Shown: positions 53,694-63,504 of the stretch, piece after piece
Layout: each line of letters begins with the position of its first letter
How positions within the stretch are numbered: position 1 is the stretch's first letter
DNA from: Thamnaconus septentrionalis
Taxonomy: Eukaryota > Chordata > Actinopteri > Tetraodontiformes > Monacanthidae
Length of the DNA: 64,000 bases
Assembly: GCA_009823395.1 (NCBI GenBank)
Contig: CM020519.1
Span: forward strand, 17,098,501 to 17,162,500
Reading direction: 5' to 3'
Notes under the pieces: model-generated
What the model was told of the DNA's origin: nothing
Databases searched by the model: none
What the model saw: only the letters and a program-made list of their open reading frames with translations
Position numbers and translations under genes: made by a program

Positions 53694-56149
53694 GTGTAGG
53701 TGGACACTACAGCACTGACGTGTGGGAATTGGTTCGTCAACCGCGGTTATCTTTGCGAGGCAGAAGCCAGCAATCAACTGGCAGCTCTTGTCTGGAGACA
53801 ACTCAGGACAATGGAAAAAGTTTGTCTTTCATTAGGAACTCGGCGTTAATCTGTGGCCGAAACAATGAAGCTCTTATTTGCGCTCTGTGTGTCTCACAGC
53901 CAAAAGAGAGTGACTTGTGCAAATCAAAGAGAATGAGTGCGGGACTGGTTTTTGTCTGCTTACAGGCACACCGCCAGGTACGCGGGTCGTCGAGGCCATC
54001 TCAGAGTGTAAAGTCACAATGACCAGTCAGAACGCCTGTGGGTACAGGTGGGAAATAGGGATGAGTCAAAATGGCCCAGGAGCGGAAATCACCTGTGTGC
54101 ACTGGTAACTGAGTTACTTCTAAATATTATCCTGGAATATGAATTTAACAGAACGCAATAAAATGTCACCAGTCAGTCAGTCAGTCACAGTTGCTTCAGA
54201 GACAAACACAGACACACACAGACAAAATACAAGAACAGAAATCTAATAAGGCAGTTTTTAAGGGAAAACAAATCTTGACCTTGAAATGTACTTTCTAAAA
54301 GATGTACTTTTAATTACCTGCAAATCTGTCTGTGTGTGGACAAAAGGCCAAAAACACAATAATTTTTTTTTTTTTTTAATCTGTTTCCATAGATGCATAG
54401 AATGCCTAGGTTTAACTACATTTTTGGACCTATGGGGACACAGATGCATTTTTAGTATGGCAAACTTGGAGGATGGCAAGGAGGAATGACGTCGCCTCTG
54501 GTTCACCTGCTTTAAATAAGATGAATAAGAATATGGCAGTGGCAAACCCACAGCTTTACCTTACAGCTTTCTGTTTCCAACTCAACCTCAAGCTACCCGG
54601 GGCAGTAAACCCATGGCCCCATGCAGGAATCAGTCCTGAATCATGCATATTGGACCTGCTGCAGCAGCATTCCCAAAGCAGAGATGAAGAGACGAGCAAG
54701 CATTTTATCTCGCATCGAAAACCTGCAAAAGGTGGAACAAGCAGGCCCGTGGCAACAGAACACCACTTGGAGCCACGGGGACAGCTGCTTAGCTCATTGA
54801 GCGATGATCCAGGGCAGAGCCGAGTCTGTACTTTATGGCTGTTGTGACAAGCGGGCGCCCCGAGTGCGGAGGGGACCGTCGAGGTAAAGGCGCTGCGGAA
54901 GATTAAACTCAACAGTGTGGCTTGATGGCGTCGCTACATCACTCCCACTGCCACCTGTCGCCTTGAACAGAAATACCCCTCAAAATAAAGACAGCCTGAA
55001 AGAGGGAGGTCCATGTCCCTCTGGCTGACATCAGGGGTACCTGCCGCTTGTTTCTTTTAACCAGAGAGGAAGTGAGAAGGATGGAGCCGAGGTTGTAAAT
55101 TTAGTTTGTCTCAGAGCTTTTGTTATTTTTGGGTCGCGGTAGAGGAAAGTGTAAAAACATCATCCGCTCCTCTCCAAACATCATTATCGGGCGTTTGTAC
55201 TGCGATTCAAGCCGCCCACCCCAAACCATTAGTTTTGCACGCACACGCACCCCACAGGGATAATTGTGCAACCAGGGCTGGAGACACACAAACAATGCAA
55301 CACTCTCCACTTTGACTTACAATTGCAGTTAACGGCTGTCTTCTAAACCAAACGACTGCGAATTGAAATCAGCGATGCTGTTCCGTTTCACTGACGGAGC
55401 TCTGGATTGTGAAAAATTGCAAACTTGGCAAAATATTAGGCAGAAGCAGCGTGACGCGGGATGTTCAACCTAAGAGCGGTGGCTTTACCCTTCTCCTGTC
55501 TGGGGAGTTCGTTGGCACAATGGAGACTCGTCTCCTCACTGGGAATTTTGGATTGTATGGAATCTTTGACATACTTATCAAAGACTTCAGAAGAAGATTT
55601 GTCGGTGCAGCGTCCTTTGGGTGAGAGGTCCCTGCAGATTATGAGATAATTAAAGTGGGCAAGTGGACTGGAGGAAGGACTGATGGATTATCGAGTCACC
55701 CGTGGAGGTTGATACAGCGGATAAGGGAGACGATTTATATCCCTGCGTGACCATGAAGGTCGTGAAATTATTTATTGATCCATAGCAGGGCGGGCACTGA
55801 AGGTGGTCCCCGATGATCTCCCCCCCATCTCTCTATAGACTTTTGTTTAGTTTGAAAAGACCCATTTGAATTACTCAAGACCTATTAAAGGGGTCCCAGC
55901 GGTGTTCGCGGACACGTTCTGCTGCTCGCAACTGTTATGACCACCCATTCTCTGGATTCCAATGCCTGTGTCAATGCTGCGGCCTGCTTTCTAAGCATCC
56001 AGCTGCGCTCCTATTCACTCTGCAGGTTGCAGAGAGAAAAGCACACAAAGATCACGGCACGACGACTGTCCCAGGAAATGGAGCAATATAAACAGGGAGC
56101 AGTGACAGGGGAGTCTCCCCTAGAGGAGCATGACTTGAAATAGCATTCT

Positions 56150-56152
<3 letters not shown>

Positions 56153-56180
<28 letters not shown>
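56153..56180. repeat. (GT)n microsatellite
   Basis: About 14 GT units in RAB15 intron 1. Confidence 0.95.
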
Positions 56181-56182
<2 letters not shown>

Positions 56183-56731
56183 TATGTATCATTGATGTGG
56201 AAGGTATTCAGATCTTTACGAGGGTAGACTCAGATCCAGGATGGAGCTTAACGTGTTTGATGCAGGTTTTCCTTAACACTTTGAGAATGATTTCAAAGCT
56301 GCTAAGCTGTTTTTAGAAAATGGAACCTGTTGATTTCCCTAGCGCCGTCCATGTGAAAAGCACTATTTTATAACTTGCTGTTCTGAAATAATCAGAGCCA
56401 AGTCACAACAACAAAGCACATTCCCCTGTTCTGATATTATCAGCCTTGAGCTACGTAAAATCTGTACTTTTGTTCCTTTTGATGTTGCGGCCAATTACCG
56501 CAAAGTGGCTTGCTGGCCTCAGAGCAAGAGAGAATTCTATTAGCTGTGCAGCAGCATAAACGATGACATAAATCACAGCCAAGTGGCCTGAGACACTATA
56601 AGAGCATGATGGAAAAGGAAAAGACAATAATCCTCAAAGCTTAAACTGGTAATGGTAATGAGAGATTACCAGTGAATAGATGAGGTGCTGCTATCAATGA
56701 CAGGTTAGGGGCTGATCGATCAATGAAACAT

Positions 56732-57115
56732 TCATTCATTCATTCATTCATCTTCTATACCCGCTTATTCCAATTCAGGGTCACGGGGGTCTGCTGGAGC
56801 CTATCCCAGCTGTCTTAGGGCGAAGGCAGGGTGACACCCTGGACAAGTCGCCAGTTCATCGCAGGGCCACACATAGAGACAAACAGCCATTCACACTCAC
56901 ATGCACACCTATGGACAATTTAGAATGTTCAATTGACCTCACACGCATGTTTTTGGACTGTGGGAGGAAGCCGGAGAACCCGGAGAGAACCCACGCAGAC
57001 ACAGGGAGAACATGCAAACTCCACACAGAAAGGTCCCAGGCCCGGGCCCCGGAATCGAACCCACGACCTTCTTGCTGTGAGGCGGCAGCGCTAACAACTG
57101 CGCCACCGTGTCGCC
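56732..57115 (-). mobile_element. Full-length tRNA-headed SINE
   Basis: Read on the minus strand it starts GGCGACACGGTGGCGCAG with A-box-like TGGCGCAGTTG (57,095-57,105) and B-box GGTTCGATTCC (57,051-57,061), as in RNA polymerase III promoters. The body then runs to a GAATGAAT tetranucleotide tail. A perfect 12-bp duplication TCAATGAAACAT flanks it (56,720-56,731 and 57,116-57,127), which supports retroposition. The 3' body resembles common teleost L2-type LINE ends; this is from memory, not a search. Length 384 bp. Confidence 0.85.
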
Positions 57116-57665
57116 TCAATGAAACATGTGACAAAGACAACAATCAAAGATTGGCACTCAATTTCTTGATTCAAACCAGACTTGAATTATTTATCGTTGA
57201 TCATCTAGACTCAAGTCTATCTCACACTTAATCTTTTTAAATAACCAACAGGAATCCTCTTAGAGCCAAACTTGATATGTAATTACTTTTTTTTCTCCTC
57301 CTTTTTTTTTGTATGACACTTGGCTGGCTGCTTATTGCTGACAGTTGGTGAACTCATCCACATGGCTGCCAAGTGCTGGATCTGCGCCCCGAGGGCTTCC
57401 CCCGAGCAATTCAAAAAGCTGATTCCATGTAGACTCTATCACACGTGATGTTTTTGTTATTGTTGCAACACAACGTCTTTGGTGAGGGAAACAAATAGTA
57501 AAAACGGCGGTACGTGCAATTTGAAATGGAAGGAGCTACCAACAAAGGATGATGCGCAAGATAGCAATATCTTGCAACCAGGCAGTGATGGGAATTTGTT
57601 TAGGTAAAAACAAATAAATAGATGGAAAAATTGAATGGAAATCTTGGCGGAGTGCGGAGTCTTAC

Positions 57666-57789
57666 CGATGGTGGAGATGTGAGACGGGTGAAATTCGTTG
57701 TCCGTAAATCGACATAACAAACATGTTTTTCCAACCCCGGAATCTCCGAGGAGCAGGAGTCGGAAGAGCACGTCGTACTGCTTGGCCAT
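57666..57789 (-). CDS. rab15: RAB15 coding exon 1, residues 1-41 plus one base
   Basis: The ATG has G at -3 and G at +4. The exon encodes [33 protein letters not shown] and HPSHISTI, covering the P-loop with its Lys21-Thr22 and the switch I threonine T40. It ends ATCG|gtaag (donor 57,664-57,665) in phase 1. Confidence 0.97.
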
Positions 57790-58662
57790 CGCGTTATAGA
57801 CGTGGTGTTCAAATTGTTGAGAATCCCGAGTCAGCTAACTTAACCAGAGACGCCAAGATCCACCCCGCCTGCATCCCATGTCTGCTCAGATGGAAAACAT
57901 CAGGCTTCCGCTTAGCTTCTTTTATGTTCACTGATGCTGGGTGAAGAAAACAGGGATGCTGCAGCCTCCCTGACAGCCCCCTGCTTCCAGTGGGCGCGGT
58001 GGACTGCTGTCAAGACAAACTTGGCGACTGAATGCAACTTCCGGTTGTGCTTGCCGTCGGAACGTGAGTTAGAATGTAAATCGATTTAATTCGTCTGTTA
58101 ATGGTTTACAAGTCAGTATTCGTTGTTTGACTTTTTACCAACCCACGTTTAAAACCCATTGATGATAAAGACACACAACCGCCCTCAAGGTGTCTTCTAC
58201 CTTAATTTCATTAAACGTTTTTTTGTTTTGTTTTGTTTTGTTTTTTATTTTGTCGTTTCACTCGATACTTCCTGTGTGGCTTCGTTTTAACCGACTTGAT
58301 GCCTCCGAGTGGGACCTCTTTTTTTTACGTCAGTGACCGGTATCCAATCACTGGATGTTAATGATATAATACCACGGCGGCCATTCATTAATAACTGTTA
58401 ACGCACCCTTTATCCTCGTGCTTTCAATCATCGTTCGCGGTTCATCTGCTTAATGTTACACTATAAGTGAATGAAATACTTTTGTCTCCTCAGAGACGCC
58501 GTAGAAGCGGCTGCGTACGTAGTTTCCGCCCACTCCAAACTCAACAGGAAGTTAACGGATCCCTGTCAGTGAAAGTACAGAAACTATCAAAACAAACCAA
58601 GTGCCGCTTCATTGTCAGTTTCTGATAGAGCACAATTGGAACTGACTATTAACACCATCGAC
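57790..58662. promoter_or_regulatory. Divergent RAB15/FNTB promoter region
   Basis: 873 bp separate the two start codons. Visible candidate sites: ETS-type ACTTCCGG (58,037-58,044), CRE/ATF-like TTACGTCA (58,325-58,332), CCAAT (58,344-58,348) and another ETS core ACTTCCTG (58,266-58,273). The CpG content is moderate and no TATA box is convincing. Both 5' UTRs must start here. Transcription starts are not resolvable by eye. Confidence 0.6.
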
Positions 58663-58761
58663 ATGGACGGAGTACCGACGCCTCTGCGATGCTTCAGCGA
58701 GTGCCACTCCGCAGAAATGTTCACGGATGACGGGGTGGAAACGGTGACTTCAGTGGAGCAG
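58663..58761 (+). CDS. fntb: FNTB coding exon 1, residues 1-33
   Basis: The ATG has G at -3 and +4, and the upstream frame closes with TGA at 58,570 without another ATG. It encodes MDGVPTPLRCFSECHSAEMF and TDDGVETVTSVEQ. A second in-frame ATG at residue 19 is a weaker alternative. Donor CAG|gtgagt, phase 0. Confidence 0.93.
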
Positions 58762-59310
58762 GTGAGTGGAGACACAGATTAGCTTCATTGGAAAATGTGC
58801 TTGCTGGTGCTGAAAGTGGCCAGTTTTACTCTGGATGGGGGCGAATCTGAAGAGGTTGACCGATCCATTGAACCAGACGCTTCCCACAAGAGGACCTGGT
58901 GGACGTTTTCTGTGATTAACTTTCTAATTTAGGTGATTAGCCTGGCTGTGTATTGGCTAACCATTAGCAATCTGAAGCTTTGAGACGGCTACTAGCATCT
59001 TACTGTGAAGAGATTAGTAGGTAAAGACCTTACAACTAAACGGGACTTGTGAGTAGCAGAGCAATTTGCAAAACCATTATAACAAATTAGCAGGGACTTT
59101 AGCGCGAGATTACCACGTGAAGCCACTTATATATAAGACTTTTTGATTTTGCGCTCCATTTGCCGTAGGTGGTTCAGTCCAACCGGGCTAACGGTGTCAT
59201 CTTGAAATTTTCTTTAGGAGGAATAACATATTTCCTTTTGTTTTACATTGATGTCAGTGAGATGTGTAATTAAATTGCCCATTGACCGTTTCGTGCCTAT
59301 TTGTGTGCAG

Positions 59311-59375
59311 AAAAAAGTGGAAAGCAGCATTGAAGAAGTTATCCGCCTTTACAAGCAAATACACAGCCTACCACA
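59311..59375 (+). CDS. fntb: FNTB coding exon 2, residues 34-54 plus two bases
   Basis: Acceptor tgtgtgcag|AAAAAA, donor CCACA|gtgagt. It encodes KKVESSIEEVIRLYKQIHSL and P, the first helix. It ends in phase 2, and CA joins G of exon 3 to make Gln55. Confidence 0.93.
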
Positions 59376-60090
59376 GTGAGTATTCAGACCGCCTGCACGG
59401 TGCAAGTGCTCGGGATCATTTGGAATCAGAGCCGTTTGCTTTATCAGATGTGCCTTTGACATGTTGTTTGCCTTTTTGCTAAAAGTCAATCTTACATTTG
59501 TATTCAACTCTGGGCCAGTAAGATTTCTGTAGTGTCAACTATTGGCAGCCCAGTAATGTTATTTATTTATTTATTTATTTATTTTAACCAAACAACAGTA
59601 TAACATTTTACCCATGGCTCCTGCGTGTAGCTGTGTGTTAGACACACTGATTGGAACGCACTGCCAGTGAATGGACTTGATGTCTGGCGAGGAGGGGGTG
59701 GGGTTGGAATTGGTAGTTTCAGATGTTTCTGACACTTAAGTGGGCTGCGTGTTCAACATTTGCTCCTGTAACAGACCTCCCTCCCAGTGGATTATTATCC
59801 ATATTTATTATATTATTATTATCCAGTATTTTGTTTAATGCACTTCTCTTTAAAGGCAAATATAAATCCTTAATTTATCAATATGACTGTAATCTCAGTC
59901 CTCTTACATTCGAGACTACAATTTGCAGTTAGGCTTTGCAGTAACCGAGGATAATGCTATTCTGATAATGTTTTAAAATAAATGTTGATTGTTTCGTGAG
60001 TGACTTGATGAAATGCACATTCGGAGCAAAATCTCATCCAGTGGTGCACAGCGTCGTGTCAAAATTGAAGCTCGTCTCTTGTGTCCTCAG

Positions 60091-60163
60091 GCCGACGTTG
60101 ATGCGTGATCAGCACTACCAGTACCTGAAGAAGGGCTTACGTCACCTATCAGATGCTTACGAG
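60091..60163 (+). CDS. fntb: FNTB coding exon 3, residues 55-79
   Basis: Acceptor gtcctcag|GCCGAC, donor GAG|gtacag. It encodes PTLMRDQHYQYLKKGLRHLS and DAYE, matching the FNTB segment around its conserved YLK-GLR-L-DAYE pattern. Confidence 0.95.
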
Positions 60164-60529
60164 GTACAGTGTTACGCTTTGACGGTTACGACTATTTAAA
60201 AGTTCAAATTGTAAAGAAAACAGACATCCTGATTTGTCGATTCTTCATGGACTCCACACGCCATGTGCTTGCGTCATTCACAAGCTTCTTGTGTACTGGT
60301 TCAGAGCGAATGAATGCTCACGTTTTTGTATGCCAGTCTTCCTGCACCTCTGACACCAAGTAAATAACAAAGACAGTCCAACCTGAAATTGCCTACACCC
60401 ACTCTCTGCCTCTCTCCTTCACCCACAAGTTCAAGTTCTTTCTCCTCCCCAATTCTTGCTTCTCTGACTGTCGGCTCTCACTGTCTCTTCCGATTTCTGT
60501 AATTGGTCATGTGCTGGCAACCCGATCAG

Positions 60530-60621
60530 TGTCTGGATGCGAGCAGGCCATGGCTCTGCTTCTGGATCCTGCACAGTCTGGAGTTACTAGAGGAGCCCAT
60601 CCCTCCTGCTGTCGCCTCAGA
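60530..60621 (+). CDS. fntb: FNTB coding exon 4, residues 80-109 plus two bases
   Basis: Acceptor cccgatcag|TGTCTG, donor TCAGA|gtaagt. It encodes CLDASRPWLCFWILHSLELL and EEPIPPAVAS. The Trp residues and WILHSLELL are strongly conserved in FNTB. A CT/CA microsatellite starts right after the donor. Confidence 0.95.
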
Positions 60622-60626
60622 GTAAG

Positions 60627-60627
<1 letters not shown>

Positions 60628-60696
<69 letters not shown>

Positions 60697-60716
60697 ACAC
60701 AGACACACATACATGC
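60628..60716. repeat. (CT)n(CA)n microsatellite beside FNTB exon 4 donor
   Basis: TCTCTCTC begins within 10 bp of the donor and runs into about 35 CA units, with ATACA/GACA interruptions near the 3' side. Confidence 0.97.
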
Positions 60717-61161
60717 TGCAAAATAAACCCTGTTTATTCACAGTTAGAATTTAAAGTCATTGCATCATTTTTCACAATTAAAGTCCCAAATTATATTTTA
60801 CTGCTGTTCGAATACTGAAATAATTACCTGCAGGGAGGTTCTAATTGTAATAGGTGTAAAGGTTTCAGTTGTAAACAGTGACCTCCAGTTGTAGAATTCC
60901 CTCTACTTGCATAACTGCCGGTAGAAATATCCTCGCCATTATTTTCTGAGCAGAAACTCACCCAAGTCTCGCGTCGGTCCATGAAAACATCGTGCAACTA
61001 GCAAACTGGCACGCGCGCGAGGACGCTCTCGCCTCCAGCTAACGCAGTTACGTGGATAACGTGTGGCAATCAAACGTAACCAAAGATTTTTGTATCGACA
61101 GATGCTGGAGAAATCATAGAAGGCTGAACCACATGTTGTCCACCGTGTCGCTGCTTTGTAT

Positions 61162-61672
61162 CAGCCGTCCCCAACCTTTCTTGCGCCACGGAGCGGCTTA
61201 ATGTCAGACAATATTTCCAGGAACCGGCTTGCAGACTGTGGTATTTTCAGAATAAAAGAGTAAAGTTTGCAACCATGTTAGCAGCGTCCCCTTAACGTCG
61301 CGACAAGAACATAACAAAATACCCTAAAGGCTCCTGGGTCTTGTACTGCAGGGTGTTTGTGTCTCCTAGTGAAAAAATAAAATCCATATTTTAAGTAGGG
61401 CTCCTGCTGTTGTCAGCTTTCATTTTCCTGGAGGTCGTCGGCTCTTCTTCTGTCTCGTCACTGGGCCTTTTCCCCTTCACAAAGAAACTTTCCAAAGACG
61501 TAGCTCACTCGTGGGTTTAATCTTAGTCGTGACCTATCACGTGACAGAGACGGTCATTTTTCAAAATAAAACATAGTTCAGACTCAGTTAGTAAATAAAA
61601 CGGAAGTAATGTAAGTTATTTGTTCTTTCTGTGAGGCCTGGCACCAAATGACCTGGGGGTTGGGGCCCGCTG
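61162..61672 (+). mobile_element. Non-autonomous hAT MITE, family C
   Basis: The left end CAGCCGTCCCCAACC and the right end GGTTGGGGCCCGCTG are inverted hAT-type termini. Flanks CTTTGTAT (61,154-61,161) and CTTTATAT (61,673-61,680) are an 8-bp target duplication with one mismatch. It is 511 bp with no transposase frame. Confidence 0.87.
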
Positions 61673-62329
61673 CTTTATATATGAGGGTTTGTCCTTGGTT
61701 AGCTGTGCATTGATAAGGCAGTCACAGTCAGCGCGATTCATTGCAGCGTTACAAAGAGAAAAAGACATTTTCAAAGATCGTTTTGAGGCACAGAGACTTT
61801 AAATTTAAACTCCCACAGCTGCTACCAGTCAGTTGATTCAGCAGAACTGTATCTCCACGTTTCCCTTCAGCGCGTCATTGCTAATCAAACTATCAGGGCA
61901 GGCGCAGCATGCAGACTCCTCGTGCAGCTCCAACTTCAAACAGCGTCGCTCCTATGCAGCCGTGCCCGGAGCCAGCAGTGGTGCCGCCCCAGCCAACCCT
62001 CCTGGTCTTCATTACGGCGAGGCACGCCAACACACCGGCTGGCGCTGCCCAGCGCCAGCTCACGCTCCCTCGCTCTCACACACAGGCCCCTTATTCAAAA
62101 GGTTTTCAGCAACGCCACCTACGAACGGGGTTTGCATTTCTCCGTCTCCGTGAGGTTTCACTCACGCGCTTCTCGAATCAGCGCTGAGAAGGGAAGACCG
62201 CAGTTTAACAAGGTTTTCTCTTCAAGGGCGTTTGGATAAGCGTGAAAATGCGTCTGTGTGGACGGAGACTGGAAATAAACAGTTGCACATATGCTTGAGC
62301 AAGTAAGGGCAGCTGGTCATTGGCAGATG

Positions 62330-62525
62330 ACGGCCCGCTGGAGTCTGGATCTGCTGTAGGTTTCTTCCCACGGGGGGGTTTTTCCTGGCCACTGTCGCAC
62401 TTTGCTGGCTCTGGGGGCCCAGTTGGTTCTCCTCTGATTGGACAAAGCGCTTTGAGACGCCTTTGGATGTGATTTAGCGCTGTACAAATCAAAGTTGATT
62501 GATTGATTGATGATTGATTGATTGA
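62330..62525 (+). mobile_element. Non-LTR retrotransposon 3' end with (TTGA)n tail
   Basis: GGTTTCTTCCCACGGGGGGG, then TTTTTCCTGGCCACTGTCGC, CTTTGAGACGCCTTTGGATG and GCGCTGTACAAATC precede a tandem TTGA tail. The order of words is characteristic of a widespread teleost LINE 3' end. The fragment at 21.1 kb is the same family. Confidence 0.7.
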
Positions 62526-62894
62526 AAGGCCCCCATGACACTGGGTGGCATTAAGCCCAACACTGTAGCAGGTCCATGACAACAGCCAATGGGAAGGAGC
62601 AGATTGGGACAATGTTGTGAGGAAAATTTGATCAAGTTACCGGCCTTAATCCCCATTAGAGAACGCTCATTGAAAGCAGCAGGTGGTGCATGCTGCATGC
62701 ACGCTCTCCAATGTCCTGCATGCAGTATGACTCATTTCAGGTTCACCAAAACATGACAGTGATGTTAGCTGCTGCACATTCAGGTACATCTTTTTTTTTA
62801 TTTTTAATGTTCCATTTTGTCGCATTATGATAATGGAATTCAGCTGTTGGCCCCACAACCTCCACCCGCCATCCACCCCTTTTCAATGCCGGCT

Positions 62895-63180
62895 TGTTCC
62901 TGCACTCAGGGTTGCGTGGGCCTGCTGGAGCCTCTCCCAGCTCTCATGGGGCGAAGGCAGGGTGACACCCTGGACTAGTCGCCAGTTCATCGCAGGGCCA
63001 CATAGGGACAAACAACCATTCGCTCACACACACACATCTACGGACAACTTGGAGTTTCCAGTTCACCTCACACGCGTGTTTTGGGAGTGTGGGAGGAAGC
63101 CGGAGAACCCGGAGGGAACCCACGCAGGCACACGGGAGAACATGCAAACTGCACAGCCCGGAATTGAACCTGGAACCTTA
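62895..63180 (-). mobile_element. tRNA-headed SINE, head-truncated copy
   Basis: The body is shared with the 56.7-kb copy: GGCGAAGGCAGGGTGACACC, GTCGCCAGTTCATCGCAGGG and GAGAACATGCAAACTGCACA. The B-box is degraded (GGTTCAATTCC on the minus strand) and the A-box end is missing; an ATG microsatellite follows where the head should be. Confidence 0.8.
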
Positions 63181-63186
63181 ATAATA

Positions 63187-63230
<44 letters not shown>

Positions 63231-63239
63231 AATAATTAT
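63181..63239. repeat. (ATG)n microsatellite
   Basis: About 15 TGA/ATG units flanked by AATAATAAT, 120 bp before FNTB exon 5. Confidence 0.95.
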
Positions 63240-63357
63240 GTTGTTGTTTTTAGTCCTGTTGCGACTTTAAATGAATGCTGTGATCGAGGTGTAGCTGCAG
63301 TTTGATTGACAGGCCCTGCAACCTCTCATTTTTAAACTGAATGACCGTCTTTTCCAG

Positions 63358-63504
63358 CGTGTGCCAGTTTCTGGCTCGGTGTCAGAGTCCAACGGGAGGC
63401 TTCGCAGGGGGCCCAGGGCAGCACGCCCACCTGGCTCCCACATACGCAGCCGTCAACGCCCTCTGCATCATCGGCACGGAAGAGGCTTACGGCGTGATCG
63501 ACAG
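63358..63504 (+). CDS. fntb: FNTB coding exon 5, residues 110-158 plus two bases
   Basis: Acceptor cttttccag|CGTGTG, donor GACAG|gtaggg, phase 2. It encodes VCQFLARCQSPTGGFAGGPG, QHAHLAPTYAAVNALCIIGT and EEAYGVID. GGFAGGPGQHAHLAPTYAAVNAL is the first prenyltransferase repeat of the alpha-alpha barrel. Confidence 0.96.

Larger units (their letters stand above)
50018..57665 (-). other. RAB15 intron 1
   Basis: A 7.6-kb intron, the largest of the gene. It holds the third hAT family-A copy (52,905-53,202), an AAT run, a GT run (about 53,668-53,693), another GT run (about 56,153-56,180) and a full-length SINE (56,732-57,115). The rest is unannotated unique-looking sequence. Confidence 0.8.
45557..57789 (-). 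other. rab15: RAB15 gene, complete coding sequence in seven exons
   Basis: RAB15 is a Rab-family small GTPase of early and recycling endosomes, known mainly from neural and secretory cells. Coding exons are 57,789-57,666, 50,017-49,957, 48,763-48,703, 47,959-47,882, 47,420-47,331, 45,945-45,880 and 45,718-45,557. Their lengths sum to 642 bp (213 residues plus stop), against 212 residues as I recall for mammals. All junctions are GT-AG and phase-consistent. Motifs: P-loop GDSGVGKT (15-22), switch I HISTIG (37-42), WDTAGQERYQ (62-71), NKSD (121-124), ETSA (149-152) and C-terminal CWC (211-213). The start [20 protein letters not shown] and QTITKQYYRRAQGIFLVYDI identify RAB15 rather than RAB8, RAB10, RAB13 or RAB35. 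It lies head to head with FNTB. Confidence 0.97.
58762..60529 (+). other. FNTB introns 1-3 (around exons 2 and 3)
   Basis: Introns 58,762-59,310, 59,376-60,090 and 60,164-60,529 have GT-AG ends. They hold a (TTTA)n run at about 59,558-59,584 and an ATT-rich stretch near 59,790-59,830. No other elements were seen. Confidence 0.8.
60622..63357 (+). other. FNTB intron 4
   Basis: A 2.7-kb intron built largely from repeats: the CA microsatellite, a hAT MITE (61,162-61,672), a LINE tail (62,330-62,525), a SINE fragment (about 62,895-63,180) and an ATG-repeat. The parts between them show nothing recognisable. Confidence 0.8.

Noticed and set aside
57051..57115. tRNA-like A and B boxes
   Set aside because: Not a tRNA gene: no cloverleaf acceptor pairing is visible and the sequence continues into a SINE body with tail and target duplication.
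56911..57231. Open frames of about 100 codons on both strands with Arg/Pro-rich sequence
   Set aside because: They lie in the SINE and its flank; the same words recur in the other SINE copies.
63181..63239. Regular repeats resembling an array
   Set aside because: Simple trinucleotide repeat without spacers; nothing in the window has CRISPR architecture, and the DNA is eukaryotic.
62827..63270. 147-codon open frame ending in a Met run
   Set aside because: Made of a SINE fragment and the ATG microsatellite.
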